6,726 bases of DNA, taken from an uncultured Lachnospiraceae bacterium. Lineage in GTDB: Bacteria > Bacillota > Clostridia > Lachnospirales > Lachnospiraceae. The DNA lies in the NCBI GenBank assembly GCA_910587085.1, contig CAJUMC010000006.1, positions 84,237 to 90,962 of the forward strand. The letters are read 5' to 3'. Made by a program: the position numbers and the translations under genes. Positions within the stretch are counted from its first letter, which is position 1. Each line of letters begins with the position of its first letter. The notes under the pieces are model-generated. The model did no database searches. It was not told the DNA's origin and saw only the letters and a program-made list of their open reading frames with translations. Shown piece after piece: positions 1 through 5,368 of this stretch.

Positions 1-19
1 CCTTCAATGACAGACTTTT

Positions 20-1654
20 TCACTCGCAACGGCAGCCGGGGAAGTAATATTCTATAATCTGGCGGCAGGTGAAGCCGGCTTTTGCCATTCCGTTTGCCCC
101 TGACTGACTCATGCCGATGCCGTGCCCGTAGCCCATGCCGCAGAAGTACCAGACATCATCCCGCTCCGGGGCATTTTGGGGATAATTCATAAAGTTGCCG
201 CTGCCCGCAACAATATATTGCTCCAGCTGAGCAGGTGCCTTTTCCGTACCTCCCGCGGAAATTACCCAGCAGCTGCTGATGCGTGCCTGCGTGCTTCCCT
301 GCGCACTCAAAACCGCGGCACGGTCGGGGATGTCACCTTCGGACACCACTCTGAATTTTGTGCTGTAAAGCGAAAGAACCTCCCGGATTGTACCGGTCTG
401 AAGTATGGCATTTCCGCTTTTTCCCTTCAGTTTCAGGGAATACACACGGCCGGTCATTGTCGTCACCTGCGGGGAAACCGAAACAATCGTCCCCGTCTGC
501 TGCCCATAGCTTTCCAGCCGTGCACGCAGCTGCTCCGCCGTGTACGCTTTCAGCCAAGGCTGCTTTTCCGGCTCCGTCTCATACAAGTCAGGCACAGCAG
601 CAAGATAATCCAGCTCCATGCCCCACACTTCGGAGACATTTTCCGTGCTGCCGCCGCTCGTCGAAAAATAGAAGGCTGTAACCGGCTCCCCGCGGTACCG
701 AACCAGCTGTCCCGCCGTCGCATCCACCGCCTGCGTGGTTTTCGCCGTTTCGGCGGTGTAGCCGCGGTAAACCTGGTCTTTTGACGTATCCCCGAGATAA
801 TATGCCCTGGAAATATTGGAATCCGCCCGATAGCCGACCCGCGTCAGCGCGTAGCTTCTCGCACAGACCGCCTGCGCCCGGAGCGCCTCCGGCTCAAAAT
901 AGGACGGCATCTCACAGGGAACCACCCCGTACAGATAAGCGTCAACCTGAATAATATTTACGGCGGTAACACCGGACTTTCCGTAGCACCCGAGCTCGAG
1001 CCTTCCGCGGTAGCTGCGGCTGCCGAGGCTTATAATCTGATTGCCCCTTCCGTCGGCAGTCAATGCCTTAAACTGCGGATAAGCGCTCTTCTTTTCTCCG
1101 TCGATCAAAAAGGAATAGCCTTCCGCCGTTACAAGCAGGCGATGTCCGTTGTCCGCGGACGGCTCCGAATAATAGTAGCCGAAGCGGCCCTGTACAAAGT
1201 CCAGCACACGTCTTGCCTCGCTCTCCGACGAAACGCCGCCGGCATAGACACGCCAGTAATTCCGGTAAATCGCCGTCGGCCATGCAGAAACACCGAGCCC
1301 GCGGATCAGCGCCGCCGCGCGCTCCGCGCTCTCATAGCTTGCAAACGTTTTCGTCAGGCAGCAGTAATACCCGCCCGCAGCCCGGAACCGGAATCCCGTT
1401 CCGCTTTGAAATTCTGCGTCCACCCGATACTCGTCCCGGATACAATATCCCAGTCCGATTTTTTCATTTTTTATCGTCAGTTCTGCCTTTTCGGTATAGA
1501 GAGCCTCGAGGCCGACGCGGATATCCGTCATAGCCGGCTGCTGCGCCCGAACCGGCTCGCAACGCTCCCCGCAGAAAGCTGCCGAAACAAACAGGCAGAC
1601 CACAAGAAGGAGCCCCAGGCTCCCTCTCCCGTTTTTCCGATTTCTTTTATTCAA
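20..1654 (-). CDS. Secreted SpoIID/LytB-domain protein with SPOR-like region
   Basis: Predicted exported peptidoglycan-acting protein of the SpoIID/LytB family; characterised SpoIID is a lytic transglycosylase acting on glycan strands. Numbering from the TTG start gives 544 residues. Residues 1-11 are basic and about 12-27 hydrophobic, forming a signal peptide, with possible cleavage after VRA (35-37). Residues about 92-157 resemble a SPOR glycan-binding repeat pair (YYCCLTKTFASYESAE, then YWRVYAGGVSSESEA). The SpoIID domain follows from about 202, with the VPCEMPSYFEPEALRAQAV motif whose Glu (248) matches the catalytic Glu of SpoIID, and ends with YGHGIGMSQSGANGMAKAG and YYFPG near the C terminus. 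About 60 residues (438-500) are inserted before the final motif. It is longer than sporulation SpoIID (about 340 residues), so a general LytB-like cell-wall role is as likely as engulfment. TTG 1654 is preferred because AGAGGTG lies 6 nt upstream; in-frame GTG at 1663 has no good ribosome site. Confidence 0.9.
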   Translation of the reverse strand: MNKRNRKNGRGSLGLLLVVCLFVSAAFCGERCEPVRAQQPAMTDIRVGLEALYTEKAELTIKNEKIGLGYCIRDEYRVDAEFQSGTGFRFRAAGGYYCCLTKTFASYESAERAAALIRGLGVSAWPTAIYRNYWRVYAGGVSSESEARRVLDFVQGRFGYYYSEPSADNGHRLLVTAEGYSFLIDGEKKSAYPQFKALTADGRGNQIISLGSRSYRGRLELGCYGKSGVTAVNIIQVDAYLYGVVPCEMPSYFEPEALRAQAVCARSYALTRVGYRADSNISRAYYLGDTSKDQVYRGYTAETAKTTQAVDATAGQLVRYRGEPVTAFYFSTSGGSTENVSEVWGMELDYLAAVPDLYETEPEKQPWLKAYTAEQLRARLESYGQQTGTIVSVSPQVTTMTGRVYSLKLKGKSGNAILQTGTIREVLSLYSTKFRVVSEGDIPDRAAVLSAQGSTQARISSCWVISAGGTEKAPAQLEQYIVAGSGNFMNYPQNAPERDDVWYFCGMGYGHGIGMSQSGANGMAKAGFTCRQIIEYYFPGCRCE

Positions 1655-1660
1655 TGCCTG

Positions 1661-1667
1661 CACCTCT
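1661..1667 (-). promoter_or_regulatory. Ribosome binding site choosing the TTG start of the SpoIID-like gene
   Basis: The minus strand reads AGAGGTG, 6 nt, then TTG (1654-1652). The match to the anti-Shine-Dalgarno sequence and the spacing favour TTG 1654 over GTG 1663, which itself forms part of this site. The start choice is an inference; the product differs by only three residues. Confidence 0.55.
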
Positions 1668-1693
1668 GCTGTCTCATTTCCGCCTGCGGCAAT

Positions 1694-1731
1694 GTTTCGG
1701 ATAAAGAATTTGAGTTTCCGACAAAGAATTT
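1694..1731. repeat. 18-bp imperfect direct repeat, 20-bp period, upstream of the SpoIID-like gene
   Basis: Plus-strand copies GTTTCGGATAAAGAATTT (1694-1711) and GTTTCCGACAAAGAATTT (1714-1731) differ at two positions and start exactly 20 bp apart, about two helical turns. They overlap the possible -10 and spacer of the promoter for the gene starting at 1654. A transcription-factor site on one DNA face is a reasonable inference; I cannot name the regulator. Confidence 0.55.
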
Positions 1732-1736
1732 AACAA
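1708..1736 (-). promoter_or_regulatory. Possible sigma-A promoter of the SpoIID-like gene
   Basis: The minus strand shows TTGTTA (1736-1731), a 17-nt spacer and TCAAAT (1713-1708), each hexamer matching four of six consensus bases. It lies about 55 nt upstream of the TTG start in an unusually AT-rich stretch. The match is weak. No intrinsic terminator was seen after lepB, so read-through from lepB could also supply transcription. Confidence 0.3.
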
Positions 1737-1761
1737 GGAGTTAAGTATAGAAGTTAAGTAT
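1730..1761. repeat. TTAAC-N5-GTTAA dyad and AGTTAAGTAT direct repeat
   Basis: The plus strand holds two perfect copies of AGTTAAGTAT (1739-1748 and 1752-1761; period 13). The first overlaps the inverted repeat TTAAC-AAGGA-GTTAA (1730-1744). The dyad covers the -35-like hexamer of the downstream promoter candidate, which is where a repressor or activator could act. TTAA elements 11 bp apart loosely recall Bacillus Pho boxes, but the match is too loose to assign. Confidence 0.45.
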
Positions 1762-1815
1762 CCTTCCAGCTTCACCGCAGCCGGCCGCTCCCGGTATGCA
1801 GCGCCTTTCTCCCGG

Positions 1816-2547
1816 TTATTTAATCACTCCGATGGACGGCTTGTACCTCAGCCACGCTTTTCCGAGAATCTTATCCTTGGCCACAAAAGGATTCTTCCAC
1901 GCGCGCGAATCCCGCGAATTGTTCCGGTTGTCCCCCATCATGAAATAGCAGCCCTCCGGGACGGTAAAAAGCTCCGTATCCTCGTCGCGCATTTCCTCGT
2001 TCAGATAATCCTCCTCATATTTTTCTCCGTTGATATACAGCTGTCCGCCGAGAACCTGCACCGTATCGCCCGGCAGGCCGATCACGCGCTTAATAAAAAT
2101 CTCGCTCTCGTCGTCCGGCCAGAGAAACATTACAATGTCCCCGCGCTTCGGATCGGAAAACAGATAGGCAAGCCGGTTGCCGATCAGCCGATCACCGATC
2201 ATTATGGTTGACTGCATGGAACCGGTCGGCACCTCTGCCTTGATAATCACGCAGCGGGTGATAAAGAGCGCGAGCAGATAAGCGCAGGCTACCACAAGCA
2301 CCCAGCTCAGCAGCTCCCTCACCGCGCGCCGCTTCCCTTTCTCCCGATCCGGCGCGCCGCCCTCAAAACCTTTTTCCGGTCCGGAAATCGTTCCGCTGCC
2401 CGGCGAATCTCCGTCCGGGCCTGTTCTCCCGTCTTCTTCGTCCCCGGCTCTGCGGATGCCTTCCCGTTCGTTTCCGGCTCCGTAAGTATTCTTTTCCTCT
2501 GTTTCTTCTTCGGGTCCATCCGGTGCCCGCCAATTCTTTTCGTTCAA
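1816..2547 (-). CDS. lepB: Type I signal peptidase (leader peptidase)
   Basis: Membrane-bound serine protease that removes signal peptides from secreted proteins on the outer face of the cytoplasmic membrane. The 243-residue product has one transmembrane segment (about 79-98, LLSWVLVVACAYLLALF). Then come the nucleophile motif VPTGSMQSTI with Ser110, the SDPKRGDIVMF box, the general base Lys153 in FIKRVIGLPGD, and the conserved GDNRNNSRDSR box (205-215). The Ser/Lys dyad and single N-terminal anchor are the Gram-positive arrangement. Residues 1-76 are an unusually long, Glu/Gly/Arg/Asp-rich, probably disordered cytoplasmic tail. The start codon is TTG (2547-2545): an in-frame TGA lies at 2556-2554 and there is no in-frame Met before Met111. 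GAGG lies 10 nt upstream inside AAGGAGAGG. It follows galE but appears to have its own promoter (2610-2638). The symbol lepB is used for the family; a sip name would be equally valid. Confidence 0.95.
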   Translation of the reverse strand: MNEKNWRAPDGPEEETEEKNTYGAGNEREGIRRAGDEEDGRTGPDGDSPGSGTISGPEKGFEGGAPDREKGKRRAVRELLSWVLVVACAYLLALFITRCVIIKAEVPTGSMQSTIMIGDRLIGNRLAYLFSDPKRGDIVMFLWPDDESEIFIKRVIGLPGDTVQVLGGQLYINGEKYEEDYLNEEMRDEDTELFTVPEGCYFMMGDNRNNSRDSRAWKNPFVAKDKILGKAWLRYKPSIGVIK

Positions 2548-2557
2548 AATAAATCAT

Positions 2558-2566
2558 CCTCTCCTT
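2558..2566 (-). promoter_or_regulatory. Ribosome binding site of lepB
   Basis: The minus strand reads AAGGAGAGG, 10 nt, then TTG (2547). An out-of-frame ATG at 2557-2555 directly abuts this site and would be too close for efficient initiation. The in-frame stop at 2556-2554 limits upstream extension, so the site supports the TTG start. Confidence 0.6.
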
Positions 2567-2583
2567 AAATACGCCTGCGCGCA

Positions 2584-2628
2584 TGAAAAACCGCCATTCA
2601 CTCTCTACTATTTTAGTGAATGGCGGTT
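2584..2628 (-). terminator. Intrinsic terminator after galE
   Basis: On the minus strand a perfect 14-bp stem (arms 2628-2615 and 2602-2589, core CCGCCATTCACT / AGTGAATGGCGG) encloses a 12-nt loop (2614-2603) and runs into TTTTT (2590-2586), the first two T being shared with the stem. It begins 32 nt after the galE stop and should end the galK-galE transcript. It is the only convincing Rho-independent terminator in the window. It overlaps the lepB promoter. Confidence 0.92.
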
Positions 2629-2638
2629 CATAAGTCAA
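2610..2638 (-). promoter_or_regulatory. Near-consensus sigma-A promoter for lepB, inside the galE terminator
   Basis: The minus strand shows TTGACT (2638-2633), exactly 17 nt, then TAAAAT (2615-2610); each hexamer matches five of six consensus bases. The -10 covers the first base of the terminator loop's descending arm and most of the loop. Initiation would fall near 2603, leaving a leader of about 55 nt before the TTG at 2547. RNA started there lacks the upstream arm of the hairpin, so it should not be terminated by it. Confidence 0.65.
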
Positions 2639-2659
2639 GCAGTTTAAGACTGCCGTCCG

Positions 2660-3649
2660 CTATTTCTCAAAGCCGTCCGGATGGGACTGGTGCCATTTCC
2701 AGGCAGATGCGATAATTTTCTCCAGATCGTCATGCTGCGGATTCCATCCGAGCACTTCCTTCGCCTTCTCGCTGGACGCAATCAGCTTCGCAGGATCACC
2801 GGCCCGGCGCGGCGCAAGCTCAGCCGGAATCGGGTGTCCTGTTACTTTTCTCGCGGCCTCGATAACCTCCTTCACCGAAAAGCCGACCCCGTTTCCAAGA
2901 TTAAAGATATTGCTGGAATTTCCTGCGCGCAGATACTGCACGGCCAGAATGTGCGCCATCGCAAGATCCGTCACATGAATATAATCGCGGATGCAGGTGC
3001 CGTCCGCCGTCGGATAATCGTCCCCGTAGATTGTGATAGCCTCCCGCTTTCCGTTCGGAACCTGCAGAATCAGCGGAATCAGATGTGTTTCCGGCCCGTG
3101 CGCCTCGCCGATGGCTCCGCTTTCATGCGCACCGCAGGCATTGAAATACCGCAGGGACACATAGCGCAGGCCGTGCGCCCGCCCGATCCATTTGAACATC
3201 CTCTCCATGGAAAGCTTTGTCTCGCCGTAGCAGTTCGTAGGATTCGTCGGTGCAGTCTCGACAATCGGAACGCTCTCCGGCTCTCCGTAGGTTGCCGCCG
3301 TGGATGAAAATACAATTTTGTCAATATGATGCGCCACCATGGATTCCAGCAGAACCTTTGTGCCGCATAAATTATTGTCATAATACTTCAGCGGATTCGT
3401 CATGCTCTCGGCAACCAGAGAATTCGCCGCAAAATGAACCACTGCGTCAATCTTATTTTCCTCAAAAAGACGATCGACAAACGCACGTTCCCGGATATCC
3501 CCCTGATAAAACTTTGCCTTCGGATGCACCGCTTCGATATGGCCTGTTTCCAGATTGTCCGCAACGACAACCTCCTCGCCCAGATCGATCAGCTCGTAAA
3601 CCGTATGGGAACCGATGTATCCGGCTCCGCCCAGAACTAAAACAGCCAT
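2660..3649 (-). CDS. galE: UDP-glucose 4-epimerase
   Basis: Cytosolic NAD-dependent extended short-chain dehydrogenase that interconverts UDP-galactose and UDP-glucose in the Leloir pathway, and also supplies UDP-galactose for polysaccharides. The product is 329 residues, normal for the family. The N-terminal Rossmann motif is GGAGYIGSH (G7, G10, G13), followed by the D31-N-L NAD-ribose region and GDIR (50-53). VHFAA (71-75), the catalytic SST (115-117) and Y141-x3-K145 (YGETK) follow. Substrate-side motifs are RYFNACGAH (167-175), the E-x-H-L-I-P segment (187-192), GTCIRDYIHV (217-226) and FNLGNG (249-254). ATG 3649 has AAGGAG 7 nt upstream. It lies 171 bp after galK with no clear promoter of its own between them, suggesting co-transcription, and ends 32 bp before a strong terminator. 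Confidence 0.97.
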   Translation of the reverse strand: MAVLVLGGAGYIGSHTVYELIDLGEEVVVADNLETGHIEAVHPKAKFYQGDIRERAFVDRLFEENKIDAVVHFAANSLVAESMTNPLKYYDNNLCGTKVLLESMVAHHIDKIVFSSTAATYGEPESVPIVETAPTNPTNCYGETKLSMERMFKWIGRAHGLRYVSLRYFNACGAHESGAIGEAHGPETHLIPLILQVPNGKREAITIYGDDYPTADGTCIRDYIHVTDLAMAHILAVQYLRAGNSSNIFNLGNGVGFSVKEVIEAARKVTGHPIPAELAPRRAGDPAKLIASSEKAKEVLGWNPQHDDLEKIIASAWKWHQSHPDGFEK

Positions 3650-3656
3650 GACATTA

Positions 3657-3662
3657 CTCCTT
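3657..3662 (-). promoter_or_regulatory. galE ribosome binding site
   Basis: AAGGAG on the minus strand, 7 nt from ATG 3649, within GCGGAAAGGAG. The flanking CGGAAAGG (3666-3659) is complementary, with one G-U pair, to a CTTTTCCG element upstream in the leader (3753-3746), so it could be masked by RNA folding. Confidence 0.85.
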
Positions 3663-3714
3663 TCCGCCCGGACGTCTCCCGCCCGGTTCCTGATTTTTAT
3701 AGCCTGCAGGCTCC

Positions 3715-3767
3715 CTTTTCCGCAGTATCCCGGAAACGCCCGGCCCGGAAAAGACTTTCCTTTTCCG
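3715..3767 (-). other. Alternative hairpins in the galK-galE leader
   Basis: In minus-strand RNA order: CGGAAAAG (3767-3760), a 6-nt loop, CTTTTCCG (3753-3746) form a perfect 8-bp hairpin. Then TTTCCG (3736-3731), an 8-nt loop and CGGAAA (3722-3717) form a 6-bp hairpin whose downstream arm extends as a second CGGAAAAG. The single CTTTTCCG can thus pair with either CGGAAAAG copy. No T-run follows, so this is not an intrinsic terminator. Whether it regulates, aids mRNA processing or does nothing is unknown. Confidence 0.4.
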
Positions 3768-3820
3768 AAGTACTCCCTTTTTATAAGGCGGCGCGCCGGA
3801 ATACTCTGCGTTTTTGGAAC

Positions 3821-4981
3821 CTACAGTGTACACGGGCCGGAGCCCGCATCTACCACATAAAAGTCAGCCTTGTAGCCGATCCGGTTTATGTACACCTCGC
3901 CCACGCTGCGGATAAATTCTTCCACTCTGTCCGCCCGCACAATGCTCACTGTACAGCCGCCGAACCCGGCTCCCGTCATGCGCGATCCGATCACGCCCTC
4001 CTGTGCGAGTGCCGCTTCCACAAGAGTATCCAGTTCGATGCCGGTCACCTCGTAGTCGTCGCGCAACGAGTTGTGGGAGGCGGTCATCAGCCTGCCGAAC
4101 TCTCCGATATTGTTTGCCTGAAGCGCGGCAACTGCACGGATAGTCCGCTGATTTTCATAGACCGCGTGTTTCGCGCGGCGCTCCTTCACCGCATCTTTGA
4201 TAACGGCGCGGTTCGCCTCAAATTCTTCCTCCGTCAGATCACCGAGCGACCGGATATCGAGCACGGTCTGAAGCTTTGCCAGCGCGGCTTCACATTCGCT
4301 CCTGCGCTCATTGTATTTCGAGTCCCCCAGCCCGCGCTTTTTATTGCTGCAGGCGATGACCAGCTTTGCATCCCCAAGCACAAGCGGCGCGTATTGATAG
4401 GACAGATCTGCCGTGTCCAGAAAAATGGCATGCTCCTTTTTTCCCATGGCGATTGCAAACTGATCCATGATCCCGCAGTTCACTCCGATAAACTCGTTCT
4501 CCGCTTTCTGCCCGATCTTCGCCAGCTCAACAAAATCGGCGTCAAGCCCGAAGAGCTCCCTGAGCGCATAGCCGGTCAGTACTTCGACGGAGGCGGAGGA
4601 GGAAAGTCCGGAAGAATTCGGAATGTTTCCGTAATACAGGATATCCATCCCGCATGGAATCGCATATCCGGCATCCAGCATTACCTTCAGAACACCCTTC
4701 GGATAGTTTGCCCAATCGTGCTCCTTCTCATTTCGCAAATCCGTGATATCCGCGGTAATTATGCCTTTTTGTTCGAAATTCATCGAAAAGAAGCGGAGCA
4801 TTCCCCCTCTGTTCTTTGCCGCGGCAGCATAAGTACCGATCGTCAGCGCACAGGGGAACACATGTCCGCCGTTATAATCCGTATGCTCCCCGATCAGATT
4901 GACGCGGCCGGGCGCAAAGAAAACCTTTTCTGCCTCCCTGCCGAAAATGCTCCGAAATTTTTCCAACAGCTTTTCCTTCAT
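3821..4981 (-). CDS. galK: Galactokinase
   Basis: Cytosolic GHMP-superfamily kinase that phosphorylates alpha-D-galactose with ATP to galactose 1-phosphate, the first phosphorylation step of the Leloir pathway. The product is 386 residues, typical length. The galactokinase signature GRVNLIGEHTDYNGG lies at 25-39 and includes the conserved Arg26, Glu32, His33 and Asp35. The GHMP phosphate-binding loop is PNSSGLSSSASVE (121-133). The likely catalytic base Asp173 is in CGIMDQFAIAMG, and GHMP motif 3 is SRMTGAGFGG (333-342). The frame is open to an ATG at 5086, but the extra 35 residues are not galactokinase-like. ATG 4981 fits the family N terminus (MKEKLLEKFRSIFG) and has GAAAGGGA ending 7 nt upstream. 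A cre-like site and an extended -10 promoter lie upstream, indicating carbon catabolite control. galE follows; galT is not adjacent. Confidence 0.97.
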   Translation of the reverse strand: MKEKLLEKFRSIFGREAEKVFFAPGRVNLIGEHTDYNGGHVFPCALTIGTYAAAAKNRGGMLRFFSMNFEQKGIITADITDLRNEKEHDWANYPKGVLKVMLDAGYAIPCGMDILYYGNIPNSSGLSSSASVEVLTGYALRELFGLDADFVELAKIGQKAENEFIGVNCGIMDQFAIAMGKKEHAIFLDTADLSYQYAPLVLGDAKLVIACSNKKRGLGDSKYNERRSECEAALAKLQTVLDIRSLGDLTEEEFEANRAVIKDAVKERRAKHAVYENQRTIRAVAALQANNIGEFGRLMTASHNSLRDDYEVTGIELDTLVEAALAQEGVIGSRMTGAGFGGCTVSIVRADRVEEFIRSVGEVYINRIGYKADFYVVDAGSGPCTL

Positions 4982-5064
4982 TATCCGTCCCTTTCTCCGG
5001 CCGTGCGGCCGCGGTCTGCCCCCGCTCTGTTCTTTGTTAAATGTGCAGAACCAGCTTTTCTGAA

Positions 5065-5078
5065 TGCAATCGGTTTCA
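5065..5078 (-). promoter_or_regulatory. cre-like CcpA operator in the galK leader
   Basis: The minus strand reads TGAAACCGATTGCA, matching the Bacillota catabolite-responsive element consensus TGWAANCGNTNWCA at all positions but one (G for W at position 12). It lies about 15-28 nt downstream of the start point predicted from the -10 at 5104-5099, a usual place for CcpA repression. Consensus and position are established knowledge; binding here is inferred. Confidence 0.65.
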
Positions 5079-5098
5079 TTTTGCATTTTGGTGCCCTT

Positions 5099-5107
5099 AT
5101 TATAGCA
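5099..5107 (-). promoter_or_regulatory. Extended -10 sigma-A promoter of galK
   Basis: The minus strand reads TGC-TATAAT: a perfect -10 (5104-5099) with the TG extension (5107-5106). At 17-nt spacing the -35 would be TTTCCC (three of six), which is poor but tolerable with an extended -10. The predicted start near 5092 gives a leader of about 110 nt before ATG 4981. Confidence 0.6.
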
Positions 5108-5368
5108 GGTTTTCTTTCATTGGGAAAGAGGGATTTTATTTTTTCGCCGTACACGCGAGCTCTTTTTGTGTCAGCCGGGCTGTCGCGCCGCACTTCGTAA
5201 TCAATATCCGTCTGCTGCCCCCGGATACCGGGAATCTTTGCACCGGCAGACATTTCCCCCTCTATGTTCGTCCCCTTCTCTCCCAGAAACCGATCCGCTG
5301 CGCCGGAACCTTCAATCCTGAACTTATTGTTCTGAAGATTTTGGATTCCGGCAGCCCGGAACGCGCTG

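Larger units (their letters stand above)
4982..5368. other. 387-bp intergenic region between the GH5 gene and galK
   Basis: It contains the galK promoter (5099-5107) and cre-like site (5065-5078), and a short GC hairpin (CGGCC-GCAC-GGCCG, 5011-4998) just upstream of the galK ribosome site. A small hairpin after the GH5 stop (TTCCGG-GCTG-CCGGAA, 5361-5346) lacks a T-run, so it is not a convincing terminator. A 90-codon frame (5253-4981, minus) has an ATG with GAGG 5 nt upstream and a stop overlapping the galK ATG (TAATG). Its product is Arg/Lys-rich without a recognisable domain and would contain the galK promoter and cre, so I do not call it a gene. Confidence 0.6.

Noticed and set aside
122..784. 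Plus-strand open frame opposite the SpoIID-like gene
   Set aside because: It is Arg/Pro/His-rich with no domain and lies antisense to a conserved coding region; a shadow frame.
1764..1815. Terminator after lepB
   Set aside because: GC-rich partial palindromes are present, but no stem is followed by a T-run, so termination here is not supported.
2363..2638. Minus-strand alternative frame overlapping the lepB 5' end (91 codons)
   Set aside because: Arg-rich product with no family resemblance, and its first part spans the galE terminator. It exists because the lepB tail is low-complexity and GC-rich.
2681..3307. Plus-strand open frame opposite galE
   Set aside because: A shadow of the galE coding strand with no domain or plausible ribosome site.
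3787..3794. GGCGCGCC palindrome and, nearby, AGCCTGCAGGCT (3701-3712) as operators or terminators
   Set aside because: Short GC palindromes are expected in such DNA; neither has a usable loop and T-run, nor a known operator match.
4982..5086. Upstream galK start at ATG 5086 giving a 35-residue extension
   Set aside because: The extension does not resemble galactokinase, lies only a few nt from the predicted transcription start and overlaps the cre site. ATG 4981 matches the family N terminus.
4073..5200. Long plus-strand open frame (375 codons) opposite galK
   Set aside because: It is antisense to a galactokinase with all motifs intact, has no recognisable domain, and arises from codon bias in GC-rich DNA.
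5346..5361. Terminator after the GH5 gene
   Set aside because: The 6-bp TTCCGG/CCGGAA hairpin has no T-run downstream on the minus strand.
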